Shown here: piece after piece, positions 1-7,602 of the stretch
How the letters are laid out: every line of letters starts with the position of its first letter
How positions within the stretch are numbered: the first letter of the stretch is position 1
Source of the DNA: Candidatus Methanovirga meridionalis
GTDB lineage: Archaea > Methanobacteriota > Methanobacteria > Methanobacteriales > Methanobacteriaceae
DNA: 16,109 nucleotides
Direction: 5' to 3'
NCBI GenBank assembly: GCA_031289325.1
Contig: JAITPS010000060.1
Span: forward strand, 1 to 16,109
The notes under the pieces: generated by a model
The model's database searches: none
Seen by the model: only the letters and a program-made list of their open reading frames with translations
What the model was told of the DNA's origin: nothing
Translations under genes and position numbers: made by a program

Positions 1-135
1 CTAATTCAAACAAATCTAATTCAAACAAATCTAATTCAAACAAATCTAATTCAAACAAATCTAATTCAAACAAATCTAATTCAAACAAATCTAATTCAAA
101 CAAATCTAATTCAAATAAATCTAATTCAAATAAAT
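1..135. repeat. 15-bp tandem array (9 copies)
   Basis: Nine head-to-tail copies of the 15-base unit ctaattcaaacaaat are seen. The first seven are identical and the last two carry a C-to-T change (caaataaat). The array starts at the window edge, so it may be longer. There are no unique spacers, so it is not a CRISPR. Near-identity of units suggests recent slippage or unequal exchange. No function can be read from it. Confidence 0.95.
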
Positions 136-404
136 TTTATACATTTTCAATCAATTCCATGCATTTTTAATTAAATATATATTATAAAAAATTTAATTAT
201 AAAATTAATGTTCGTATGTATAAAAACATATATTTTTTTTAATTATCTTAGTATATAAATGTTTTTCTTTGAAATTTTTTTTTCGTAATGTATGAAATGA
301 AATAATTCGTAATATATAAAATAATATATATAATATAATAGTAAATCATTAATAATAATAATAAAACAAAAATTACTATAAAACAAATATTTGAATGTTA
401 AAAA
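136..404 (+). promoter_or_regulatory. Upstream region of the V4R regulator with three TTCGTA repeats
   Basis: This AT-rich stretch has no credible ORF. It contains three similar direct repeats of the form TTCGTA(A)TRTATRAAA, at about 211-226, 282-298 and 306-322. CG dinucleotides are rare in this DNA, which makes the triplet stand out. The third copy overlaps a TATA-like run (aatatataaaat) about 85 bases before the start of the downstream regulator gene. Placement over a likely TATA element suggests operator sites, possibly for self-regulation by the HTH-V4R protein; that is inference. Confidence 0.4.
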
Positions 405-1202
405 ATGGCAACTAAAAAAAAACCAATTAAAATATTTTCCACTGGAAAAGAAGAAACAAAATTAAATGTTGTAAAAAGTCCAGTTAAATCAATGATTCTC
501 TCACTTCTTAATGAAAGTGAAATGGATTTTGATGATATAGTAAAAATTCTTAATAAATCAAAGTCAACAATATCTGTTCATTTAAAAAATCTTACAAAAG
601 ACGGGGTTATATCATATAAACAAAACCCCAGTGATAAAAGAAAAAAAATTTTCTATATTAACTCTCGATTTTTAGGTGAATTAGAACCTTCTAAAAAAGT
701 AAAACTTCCAGAACAGGAAATTGATTATTTAGTAAAGAATTTAGTTGATTCTGGAGATGATTTTAAGTTTTCAAGGTTGATGTTTCATACATTAAGATCC
801 ATCCTAATTCAAGAAGGATTCACTATAAATCCATTGTTATATGAAGCAGGTCTTAGAATTGGTTTATCAATTTATAACAATATTAAAGGCGATGATTATG
901 ATACTTTTATTTCTAATTTAATTGTTTTTTGGAAAAACAATGGATTAGGGAATATGGAAGTTTATAAAGAAAATGGTAATATAAAAATAAACATTAGTGA
1001 TTGTTTTGAATGTGGGTTCCTTCCAAAAACAGGTAAACCATCATGTTTATTAGATTTAGGTATTTTAAAGTCCTTATTTTCAAGCTTTTTAAATAAAAAT
1101 ATTAATATTATAGAAATTAAATGTTATACAATGGGAGATGAAATTTGTTTATTTGAAATTGAAGAATTAAGTGATGAATCAGATTACACCATAAAGAGTT
1201 AA
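405..1202 (+). CDS. HTH-V4R transcriptional regulator
   Basis: This is a two-domain cytoplasmic regulator of 265 residues. Residues about 22-95 form an ArsR/MarR-like winged helix: a helix pair around DFDDIVKILNKSKSTISVHL, the recognition helix at about 53-63, then a wing rich in Lys/Arg (SDKRKK). Residues about 140-252 match the V4R (4-vinyl reductase) small-molecule-binding domain, with its conserved glycines and Cys200, Cys203, Cys214, Cys240 and Cys248; in this family such cysteines are proposed to bind metal or ligand. HTH-V4R fusions are common in methanogens, but their ligands are mostly unknown. The ATG at 405 has no clear Shine-Dalgarno; an ATG at 395 reads into a stop after six codons, so 405 is the likely start. 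Three repeats upstream could be its own operators. Domain assignment is from motif recognition. Confidence 0.88.
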   Translation: MATKKKPIKIFSTGKEETKLNVVKSPVKSMILSLLNESEMDFDDIVKILNKSKSTISVHLKNLTKDGVISYKQNPSDKRKKIFYINSRFLGELEPSKKVKLPEQEIDYLVKNLVDSGDDFKFSRLMFHTLRSILIQEGFTINPLLYEAGLRIGLSIYNNIKGDDYDTFISNLIVFWKNNGLGNMEVYKENGNIKINISDCFECGFLPKTGKPSCLLDLGILKSLFSSFLNKNINIIEIKCYTMGDEICLFEIEELSDESDYTIKS

Positions 1203-1385
1203 AACATCTGTATCCAAATTCAGGATATTTTAAGTTTTCATCCCACACCAAAATAAACAATTTTTAGTTTAATGAAAATATAAAGAATAATTTTAAAAAT
1301 TAAAATATTTTAGTAAAGTTAAAAAATTTTGAAAATAGAGAAAATAAAAGATTTTTTATCGAATATAACTTAAATATCGAAGATT

Positions 1386-1416
1386 TTTAGTTTTTAAGTT
1401 AAAACTAAAGTTTTTA
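1386..1416 (+). terminator. Hairpin plus T-run between convergent genes
   Basis: A 9-bp perfect stem (tttagtttt / aaaactaaa, 1386-1394 and 1401-1409) with a 6-base loop is followed by gttttt. It lies in the 248-bp gap between the convergent regulator and membrane-protein genes and could end transcription of the upstream plus-strand gene. It lies some 180 bases past that stop codon. The stem is all A/T except one pair, so its stability is modest; archaeal termination may rest mainly on the T-run. Confidence 0.4.
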
Positions 1417-1450
1417 AAGTGTTAAAAATCTGGTTATTGGTTATTTCAAA

Positions 1451-2233
1451 TTATTCCTGTATTTCTACTTTAGTATTAGGATCAAATGGATTGGTACGAA
1501 TAGCTAAAGAATACATATATGGAAAATGATTTTTTAAATAATATAAATGATTTAACCATTCATATATTAAACTAAAGTAAACTCTATCTATATCAGCAAT
1601 TAAGTGTTGTAAATCAACATCAGATATATTTTTATTAACTCCCTGTTTTATTAGAAAAATATCTCTTTTTTCTAATTCTTCATCAAGATGAAAAATACCT
1701 AAAAGTATAGCTGATAAACTCTCCTTTTCTAATAAAACAGGGTTTTCAATCATAAGAAGTAAAAAAGATCTCTTACTAATTAAAAACTCACGCAAATCCA
1801 TTAAGAAAATATATTTTTTTTCATCTGCAATCTTCAACTTGAAAGAATAATCACTCCTTTTAAGATTTTTCATAAACTTATGAAGTTCTTTCATTTCAAG
1901 ATACTCAAGATCATTAACAAGTTTAAGAAGTTTATTTCGTTCCTGATTAATCTCAGAAAAATTTGCAAGCAAATGATTTCCAATTTCTGAGAAGAATATA
2001 TTCATTAACATCTCAAGCTTATCTATTATAGCTTCCTTTTCTTTACGATCAATAACACTTTCAATAACTAAAACAACAATTAAAATATCAATAGGGATAA
2101 ATGCTAAATCAATAACCATGTAAAATATAACATGTTCAGGGTCATTAAATTGAGTAAAAGCTATTGAATAAAATATAACTGATATAATAATCAATATAAT
2201 AGATAATTGTATTTTCCAACTTTTTAATTTCAT
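1451..2233 (-). CDS. Conserved two-helix membrane protein of unknown function
   Basis: The 260-residue protein begins with two hydrophobic helices (about 7-26 and 36-61) joined by a short loop containing FNDPEH, followed by a charged, mostly helical soluble part (about 62-245). I recognise the pattern of an uncharacterised family seen in methanogens and bacteria: an H/D-rich first loop, a second helix of the FIPIDILIVVLVIESV type, then KEKEAIIDKLEMLMNIFFSE and a C-terminal S/T-NPFDP motif (here TNPFDPNTKVEI). The soluble domain is probably cytosolic, which would suit a membrane-anchored signalling or scaffold role, but no catalytic motif is visible. It stands alone and converges with the V4R regulator. 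The start is the first Met, just ahead of KLKSWK; the Shine-Dalgarno is weak. Family recognition is from memory, without a search. Confidence 0.8.
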   Translation of the reverse strand: MKLKSWKIQLSIILIIISVIFYSIAFTQFNDPEHVIFYMVIDLAFIPIDILIVVLVIESVIDRKEKEAIIDKLEMLMNIFFSEIGNHLLANFSEINQERNKLLKLVNDLEYLEMKELHKFMKNLKRSDYSFKLKIADEKKYIFLMDLREFLISKRSFLLLMIENPVLLEKESLSAILLGIFHLDEELEKRDIFLIKQGVNKNISDVDLQHLIADIDRVYFSLIYEWLNHLYYLKNHFPYMYSLAIRTNPFDPNTKVEIQE

Positions 2234-2349
2234 ATTAAACCATCATCATTCATTTTATTAAATAATTAATTTATAAAAACATGCTTTCTATTAATATATA
2301 ATAAGTCTTTATTTGAGATATAAGTAATTTATTATATGTTCCATGATTT

Positions 2350-2499
2350 TATAGTACTTCCCTCAGCTTTTGTAATACATTACTCATACTAAATAACATG
2401 CATAAAACCTTTTAGATTTTCCCAAAATTGAAATTTAACTATTTAAGAATGGATTTAAATAATATTATATATGTTAAAAAAGTTTGGTGAAGTACTATA
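2350..2499. mobile_element. 150-bp MITE-like element, copy 1
   Basis: This segment is bounded by perfect 11-bp terminal inverted repeats, TATAGTACTTC at 2350-2360 and GAAGTACTATA at 2489-2499. A second copy of exactly the same length lies in inverted orientation at 4974-5123; by eye the two match at about 135 of 150 positions. It has no coding capacity. The TATA at each tip would be consistent with TA target duplication, as for IS630/mariner-type MITEs, but that is inference. It directly abuts the start of a transposase relic. Confidence 0.75.
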
Positions 2500-2500
2500 C

Positions 2501-3500
2501 ATGAATAATCAAACTAACAATTTAAATTATATACAGTTTACTAACAGAAAGATTTAAAACATACCATTCAGCCCCCCAAGTCATCCATATAGATTAGTTT
2601 TAAAAAGTCGTTTATTCTATAAAAAATGGTTTAATACAAATCTAAAAAGCATTATTGAACCATATGCTAAAGTAACTGATCGGATGAAAGAAAGTATTCT
2701 TAAAAAGGTTTAGTACTTGTAGAAAATCTTTAAGAAGAATGTCTAAAAGATTTTAAAGAAGATTCAATTAAAATTTCACACCAAACACTAAATCAAATCA
2801 TACAACCAATAAAAAATAGATATTACCATAAAATGAATATACAAGAACCATCAGGATTATTATGTTTTTGACGAACAACACCTAAAAAAATGATAAAAAG
2901 AAAGTTAATAGTGTTTAATTGGTGATTCTATTTTTAACATGATTTTAGCAATTAAAATATAGGATAATAAAGATCAAAAAAAATATACAAACTTTCTTAG
3001 AAGAGAGTATACCAGAAAATAAACGATTCAGATATAATAACAGACCATACAACAAAATATAATAAAGTAATAAATAGCTTAGGATTCATAAACCATTAAA
3101 AATGCATAAAACACCTATTATGACATCATACATGATAAATTCAAAGAACCATAAAAAATGTAAGGATGAAAAAAAGAAAAACAACTAAAAAAATGGAAAT
3201 GGAAACTAATGAATAATATTTAAAACAAAAAAAGATTTATATTGCTTTAAACCGTTTGAATAATTTGTGTATGGATTTGGAATTAATGCCTGAATTTTTA
3301 AAAAAATTTTTAGATAATAAAACCCTTTGCAGTGGGATAAACTAACTGTATTCATGATTGATCATAATATGCCAAAAACAAGTAAGCAAGCAGAATCATG
3401 TTTTTCCCTTACACAACAAAAGGAATGGAAAAAAAGATTTAAAACTAAAAAAGGAATTTTGAATCAACGCATTAACATTACATCAAGGTTAAATGATTAA
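2501..3500 (+). pseudogene. Decayed DDE transposase (ISM1/ISH6-like)
   Basis: Protein remnants are readable across all three plus frames, broken by many stops and frameshifts. The remnant opens with MNNQTNNLNY at 2501. The next recognisable piece is YYVFDEQHLK (about 2856-2885), which fits the first catalytic Asp region of archaeal DDE transposases. ITDHTTKYNKVINSLGF (about 3033-3090) fits the second Asp with its TDH motif, and is followed by a Cys-His pair. MIDHNMPKTSKQAESCFS (about 3355-3408) resembles the catalytic Glu region, and KEWKKRFKTKKG follows it. The length, about 1 kb, fits a full gene. Similarity to ISM1 of Methanobrevibacter and ISH6-type transposases is judged from motifs only. 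The left IS end is missing: the 150-bp element sits immediately before the start codon. The first 34 bases are repeated exactly on the other strand at 12776-12809. Confidence 0.8.
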
Positions 3501-3910
3501 TTTAGAGATGTTAAACTTTTAAATTATTTTAATAATTGTTAATATATCCTGATTTTTTCATGTATAATATTCTCATCTGTTTTTTTACATGTTTCCAATG
3601 TTTTCGGAAGAAAAAATCATTATGATATCACAGAAGGTTAAAACTTTACACTCCAGAAAAAATCTCTTCATCAAATTTAATATAAAACAAACAAACATAA
3701 ATACTTATAAATCTTAAGAATATAATAATAGTTGAAATGAATCATGTTAAAATTAAAATCATTATTAAGCATAATAAATAAATGAAAACTAATTAAATAA
3801 ATAAAAATCTGTTTTTAATAAAGTTATAGTTAAAATAAAAGAAAATCATTGCAATAAATTAAAAATAAGGATGGAGAACATTGTTCCCCACCCCTTAAAA
3901 GGTAATATTA
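3501..3910. other. Gene-free stretch with the probable right end of the IS relic
   Basis: No ORF is supported here. The 16-mer aggttaaaactttaca at 3635-3650 recurs at 12975-12990 beside the second relic. Relative to the transposase reading direction the two copies are in opposite orientation, as expected for terminal inverted repeats, so 3635-3650 is probably the right end of the insertion sequence. Beyond it lies a TATA-like run (cttataaatc, about 3704-3715) with no gene attached. Confidence 0.5.
3873..3889 (-). terminator. Possible terminator of the small secreted-protein gene
   Basis: On the minus strand an imperfect hairpin (GGGGAAC, loop AAT, GTTCTCC, with one mismatch) is followed by ATCCTTATTTTTAATTT. 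It lies about 20 bases past the end of the broken secreted-protein gene. The G/C content of the stem is unusual for this DNA. The T-run is short, so the call is tentative. Confidence 0.35.
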
Positions 3911-4141
3911 TTAAATTGTTATATCATTACCTTCTTTTCCATCATAGGATTTACATTGATATGTTGCTTCAACTGGTATCCATATAATGTGTATATAAAT
4001 TTCCAGCACTTACAGTGCCAATACAACTAATAGTTCCTTTCTTATAACCAGCAGAACCTAACCTATCCAAGCACTTACAGAACCAATACAACTAATAGCC
4101 ATTAAAGCTATTATTGTTAAACTTAATATTTTATAATTCAT
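3911..4141 (-). pseudogene. Broken small secreted protein with signal peptide
   Basis: A perfect AGGAGG (minus strand, 4151-4156) lies nine bases before an ATG at 4141. The first 27 codons encode a Lys residue, a hydrophobic core (LSLTIIALMAISCIG) and a signal-peptidase site near SVSA, then stop at 4058. In-frame sequence resumes later and ends VEATYQCKSYDGKEGNDITI before TAA at 3911. The cause is visible: a roughly 30-base stretch (ATTAGTTGTATTGG..CTGTAAGTGCT) occurs twice, 65 bases apart (4067-4096 and 4003-4031), and the second copy reads in another frame as ISCIGTVSAGNLYTHY. Collapsing the duplication rejoins signal peptide and mature sequence, but one more frameshift is still needed. The mature protein would be a tiny extracellular polypeptide of unknown function. 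A strong promoter lies upstream. It could also be expressed as a 27-residue peptide. Confidence 0.65.
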
Positions 4142-4353
4142 AATTTATTTCCTCCTATAAATTATTTAATTCAATATATTTTACTGTAGCCAATTAATTT
4201 AGCTATTTTATGGAATGTATGCATCATTTGAAATCATAAAATAAGAAAAATGATTTAAAAACTATGCAATTACATTTTCAGAGTATAAGGGTTCATATTA
4301 AAGATCTTGATGTGAAACACTTATCTCTCTAATTTATATTTATTGTAATTAGT
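4142..4353 (-). other. Untranslated leader of the small secreted-protein gene
   Basis: About 190 bases separate the expected transcription start (near 4328, judged from the TATA box) from the ATG at 4141. Apart from the AGGAGG at its end I see no ORF and no riboswitch family that I recognise. Confidence 0.35.
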
Positions 4354-4371
4354 TATATATAAAGTTAACGG
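4354..4371 (-). promoter_or_regulatory. Strong archaeal promoter (BRE plus TATA)
   Basis: Read on the minus strand the sequence is CCGTTAAC followed by TTTATATATA, a near-ideal archaeal TATA box with a BRE-like element in front. It points at the small secreted-protein gene. The core AACTTTATATATA is identical to the promoter of the adhesin gene at 13198-13210. Confidence 0.6.
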
Positions 4372-4769
4372 TTTAACAACTTATAAAACACAAATTAAAA
4401 ACTAATTAATTATTCTTTATTTAAATAAATAAGAATTGAAAAGAATAAGTTAAAATAATGGAGGTTAAAGGTATTTTCATTGAAAAATCTACCACCCCCT
4501 CCCCTCCCTATAAGTTATTTTAGGATTAAATAACTATTTAAAGAAAAAAATAATTTAAAAATTAGTTATTGTATTAATTTAAAGTAATATTAATTGTTAT
4601 TTTAATGTTTCAAGTGTTTTTAAAAATTTAGGTGAAATAGGATTTTTTTTATAGTGGTTTTATGAAATTAAATTTTTCATATTAAATTTTGATTTGAAAT
4701 TTCATGAAATAATATTTATTAAATTATTATAATTTTAAATATAAATTTATAAAAATCTATAATTTTAAA
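4372..4769. other. Gene-free stretch with a C-rich tract
   Basis: No ORF is supported. The only compositional oddity is the pyrimidine tract accaccccctcccctccct at 4491-4509, preceded by ggaggttaaaggta at about 4460; both stand out in DNA this poor in G and C. The rest is plain A/T sequence that leads into the 20-bp array. Confidence 0.5.
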
Positions 4770-4946
4770 ATTTAAATAATATAAACTTGTTTTAAATAAT
4801 ATAAACTTGTTTTAAATAAATATAAACTTGTTTTAAATAATATAAACTTGTTTTAAATAATATAAACTTGTTTTAAATAATATAAACTTGTTTTAAATAA
4901 TATAAACTTGTTTTAAATAATATAAACTTGTTTTAAATAATATAAA
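4770..4946. repeat. 20-bp tandem array (8 copies plus a partial)
   Basis: The unit ttttaaataatataaacttg is repeated eight times, 4770-4930, with a partial ninth copy. One copy (4810-4830) has an extra A. The array ends about 30 bases before the second MITE-like element. The sequence just before it (tataaaaatctataatttt, about 4748) also occurs near 10142, so the array grew from a dispersed intergenic sequence. Confidence 0.93.
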
Positions 4947-4973
4947 TAATTATAAATAAATATATTTTAATAA

Positions 4974-5123
4974 TATAGTAATTCATCAAACTTTTTTAAC
5001 ATGGATAAAATTATTTAAATCCATTCTTAAATAGTTAAATTTCAATTTTGGGAAAATTTAAAAGGTTTTATGTATGTTATTTAGTACAAGTAACATGTTA
5101 TAAAAGTTAAGGGAAGTACTATA
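4974..5123. mobile_element. 150-bp MITE-like element, copy 2 (inverted)
   Basis: This is the reverse-complement partner of 2350-2499 and has the same length. The outer tip GAAGTACTATA (5113-5123) is perfect; the inner tip is tatagtaattc (4974-4984), with one change. It ends five bases before the ubiX stop codon, so on the minus strand it is the immediate 3' flank of ubiX. No coding potential is seen. Confidence 0.75.
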
Positions 5124-5128
5124 ATTGC

Positions 5129-5689
5129 TTATTTTCTATTCATGTTCCATGGTTTTAATTGCTTATTTTTTATTTTTAAAATATTTAATATTTTACCAAC
5201 AATAAAGTCTATTATATCATTAATATCTTCAGGATTATTATAAAAACCAGGCATTGCAGGTAATATTATTCCACCTTCTTCACTAATTTTTAACATATTC
5301 TTAATATGTGCAGTTCTAAGAGGAGTTTCTCGTGGTACAATGATTAATGTTCTTTTTTCTTTCAATGTAACATCCGCAACTCTTGTAATTGCATTATTTC
5401 CATAACCATTTGCAATGGCTGATAATGTTTTCATAGAGCAAGGAACAATGATTAAAGAGTCAAATTTAAATGATCCACTGTTTATAGAACTTGTTAAATC
5501 ATCTGATTCATAATATCTGCATGATAATTTCTTAATATCTTCTAATTTTTCATTTAATTCATATTTTATTATTGTTTCCGCAGTTTTACTTATTAAAAGT
5601 CCTGTTTCAATATTCATTTCTTTAAGCACTGTTAATAGCCTAACACCATAAGAAACTCCACTTGCTCCAGTAATAGCTATTATTATCAT
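5129..5689 (-). CDS. ubiX: Flavin prenyltransferase UbiX
   Basis: UbiX joins a dimethylallyl group from dimethylallyl (pyro)phosphate to FMN, making the prenylated FMN cofactor of UbiD-family decarboxylases. The 186-residue length is typical. Family motifs are clear: N-terminal ITGASG (residues 6-11, FMN phosphate loop), PCSMKTLSAIANG (83-95), TRVADVTLKEKR, PRETPLR (119-125) and IILPAMPGFYNNP (141-153). In many archaea prFMN is needed by the UbiD-like anhydromevalonate phosphate decarboxylase of the modified mevalonate route to membrane lipids, so a housekeeping role is likely; no UbiD gene is in this window. The ATG at 5689 gives the canonical N-terminus; the ribosome site is weak (TGAGAT). 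The last residues (KNKQLKPWNMNRK) are beyond the family core, and their DNA contains a short repeat (aattgcttatttt, about 5123 and 5157) next to the inserted element, so the C-terminus may have been remodelled. Confidence 0.95.
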   Translation of the reverse strand: MIIIAITGASGVSYGVRLLTVLKEMNIETGLLISKTAETIIKYELNEKLEDIKKLSCRYYESDDLTSSINSGSFKFDSLIIVPCSMKTLSAIANGYGNNAITRVADVTLKEKRTLIIVPRETPLRTAHIKNMLKISEEGGIILPAMPGFYNNPEDINDIIDFIVGKILNILKIKNKQLKPWNMNRK

Positions 5690-5961
5690 AATATCTCATT
5701 TTACAGATGAATTTATCTAAAGTTCACTAATTTTAATCGTTTTTAATATATCTTTAATATATCTTTAAATTAACTTATAAATCTTTAATATATCTTTAAA
5801 TTAACTTATAAATCTTTAATATATCTTTAAATTAACTTATAAATCTTTAATATATCTTTAAATTAACTTATAAACAAATCTAAGAGGATTTTTCATAATT
5901 CTATGGAATATGATCTGTTATCATTTTTAAATTGTAAATTAAATTTTTATTGTAGTGGTTG
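5690..5961. repeat. ubiX upstream region with a 31-bp tandem array (4 copies)
   Basis: Four copies of a 31-base unit, ctttaatatatctttaaatt plus aacttataaat, fill 5752-5875; only the last base differs in the fourth copy. On the minus strand each unit contains ATTTATAAG, a TATA-like sequence, so the array lies where the ubiX promoter should be, 63-186 bases before its ATG. Copy-number change could multiply or shift the promoter; this is inference. Nothing else is seen in the flanks. Confidence 0.85.
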
Positions 5962-6065
5962 TGATAAAGTTTTTAATAGATAATTTTTTTAAAAATAAAT
6001 ATTATTAAAAGATATTATTTTAAAATTAGTTATATTAATTAAAATATATCTATATTAATCTATTT
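5962..6065 (-). repeat. Dispersed AT-rich intergenic repeat, copy C
   Basis: Beginning gtgataaagtttttaatag and running through attattaaaagatattattt, this stretch aligns by eye to the blocks at 6427-6558 (same orientation) and 10150-10270 (opposite orientation). It is the most diverged of the three. It has no coding potential, and the extreme A/T content makes the boundaries uncertain. Confidence 0.45.
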
Positions 6066-6129
6066 TATATTAATTAAAATATATCTATATTAATCTATTT
6101 TATATTAATTAAAATATATTTATATTAAT
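6031..6129. repeat. 35-bp tandem array (nearly 3 copies)
   Basis: The unit begins tatattaattaaaatatatc and continues with tatattaatctattt. Copies lie at 6031-6065 and 6066-6100, with a partial third to 6129. It overlaps the end of a dispersed repeat copy and seems to have grown from it. Confidence 0.85.
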
Positions 6130-6132
6130 GAT

Positions 6133-6426
6133 CATTATGAAAAGACTCTTAAATTTTGAATGATAAATTTTGAATTAGAAAAACAAAGGTTTTCTTTGGT
6201 TTAAAAATTTTATATTTTTAAATTTAGAAAATCTGAAAGATTTTATTTATTGAAATTTTTTATTTCCATTAGAAAAACAAAGTTTTTCTCTATTTATATT
6301 TTAATTTTACAAAATTTAATTAAATATTTGTAATCAAAAATGATTTTCATTTCTTTAAATTAAATTCAATAGATAAATATTAATATTTAAAAAAATAATT
6401 TGTAAAAAATTCTTTGAATTATAGAT
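6133..6426. other. Gene-free stretch with repeated small hairpins
   Basis: No ORF is supported. 6133-6175 (cattatgaaaagactcttaa and following) recurs with changes at 10056-10100. The motif attagaaaaacaaag(g)ttttct occurs twice, at about 6176 and 6269; each can fold as a small hairpin (gaaaaac / gttttc). A related hairpin with an 8-bp stem is at 7946-7964. Confidence 0.5.
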
Positions 6427-6558
6427 TTTGATAAAGTTCTTAACAAATAACTTTTTTAAAAACAAAATAACTTTTTTAAAAATTAATATTATTAAAAAAT
6501 ATTAACTTAAAATTATTAATATTAATTAAAATATATTAATATTATTTAAAATTTAAAA
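6427..6558 (-). repeat. Dispersed AT-rich intergenic repeat, copy A
   Basis: Its reverse complement matches 10150-10270 over about 120 bases, including the shared tail aagaacttta and the block aagttattt. It carries a local duplication (aataacttttttaaaaa occurs twice, about 6448-6480). It lies just downstream of the glycosyltransferase gene. No coding potential is seen. Confidence 0.55.
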
Positions 6559-6597
6559 TAATTGATTATCATGAAGCAATATTTAAAATTAAATAAT

Positions 6598-7602
6598 TTA
6601 ATTGTAAAACTGTTGCAAATTTAGAATATTATGTTTATTCATGTAGGCAACTAATTTTGTAGGAAAGTTTAAGAAAATAAAACGATTAATATATAATTTC
6701 ATCATATAAGATTTAGTTGTTGGGTTATATTTGATTTTATAATTTGTGTAAGGGGAAATATTTTTATATTTGAAAAATAAATCATTTTTAGGATGTTTAG
6801 AATTTAATTCCCAAGGTCTTCTCCAAGGAGAACTAATGTAATGAGTACATACTGGGCTTGTATGTGCTTTATCATACTCTTTTTCAGTAAAAATTTCATA
6901 ATCCATTCTGAAAATTTCCATGAACCTTTTATAATTTAAAACATAGATATGAGTTAGAACATTGTTTCTTGGTTCTAAAATCATTACATTACTCTTAAAA
7001 ATATAATTTAATAGATGTTGATCATATAATAACTCTTTATCTGTTGTTTTATTAATAAATCCTACTATTTTATCTTGAATATTATCTTCTTTCCATTTTT
7101 TGAGGTTGATTAACATGACTCCAGAATTAATATAAACATCATCTGGATCCATGTTTATTTTCTCTTTAAAATTTGTTTCATTAATATCCACTACACCAGC
7201 AACATAGTAATTAGCAAGATTTGTATTATATAACTCAGCTAAACTACTATTTGTGACTATATCTGAATCCATATATAATATTTTATCAATATCATCTGGT
7301 AAAAACGAAATAATGAATAATCGATAATAGTAAGATGTGGATCTATCAATAGCAGGCAATTTATCTTTAAAGTTTTCTAATTTTTTTTCAATTTCACTAT
7401 TATCAATAAAATGTAATTTTGCTTTTTTATACTTTTCTTCCAATGATTTAATTTTCTCAATACTACCTTTGTGAATATTATTATTTAATATATATATGTG
7501 TATGTGTTCATCGAAATCATCGGAACTATTTTCCAGTATTGAAGTTATTAATACGGTTAACTGCATAGCATAATTTTCATCAGAAACAAGTAAAATATTC
7601 AT
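6598..7602 (-). CDS. Glycosyltransferase family 8 protein
   Basis: The 334-residue protein is a GT8-type (LgtC/general stress protein A-like) retaining glycosyltransferase, which transfers a sugar from a nucleotide-sugar to a surface glycan or glycoprotein. The N-terminus MNILLVSDENYAMQLTVLITSI fits the nucleotide-binding strand. The DXD metal site is DSD at 112-114 within KILYMDSDIV. YINSGVMLINLKKWK (157-171) and DQHLLN (194-199) are the standard acceptor and active-site motifs, and HYISSPWRRPW (254-264) matches the C-terminal HxG-KPW element. The last 60 residues are basic and aromatic, as expected for peripheral membrane attachment. No transmembrane helix is seen. It has no operon partners. 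The start ATG is preceded by GGGGAA at about 11 bases, a mediocre ribosome site. Donor and acceptor cannot be told from sequence; the nearby adhesin is rich in glycosylation sequons, but a link is speculation. Confidence 0.93.
   Translation of the reverse strand: MNILLVSDENYAMQLTVLITSILENSSDDFDEHIHIYILNNNIHKGSIEKIKSLEEKYKKAKLHFIDNSEIEKKLENFKDKLPAIDRSTSYYYRLFIISFLPDDIDKILYMDSDIVTNSSLAELYNTNLANYYVAGVVDINETNFKEKINMDPDDVYINSGVMLINLKKWKEDNIQDKIVGFINKTTDKELLYDQHLLNYIFKSNVMILEPRNNVLTHIYVLNYKRFMEIFRMDYEIFTEKEYDKAHTSPVCTHYISSPWRRPWELNSKHPKNDLFFKYKNISPYTNYKIKYNPTTKSYMMKLYINRFIFLNFPTKLVAYMNKHNILNLQQFYN

Noticed and set aside
1..135. CRISPR array
   Set aside because: Units are contiguous 15-mers without spacers; the same holds for the arrays at 4770, 5752 and 6031. 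No cas gene is present.
3704..3715. TATA-like promoter on the plus strand
   Set aside because: No gene follows on that strand; the next coding remnant is on the minus strand, and such runs are common by chance in this DNA.
4491..4509. C-rich tract as a functional element
   Set aside because: It is odd in composition, but no partner repeat, structure or neighbouring gene gives it a role.
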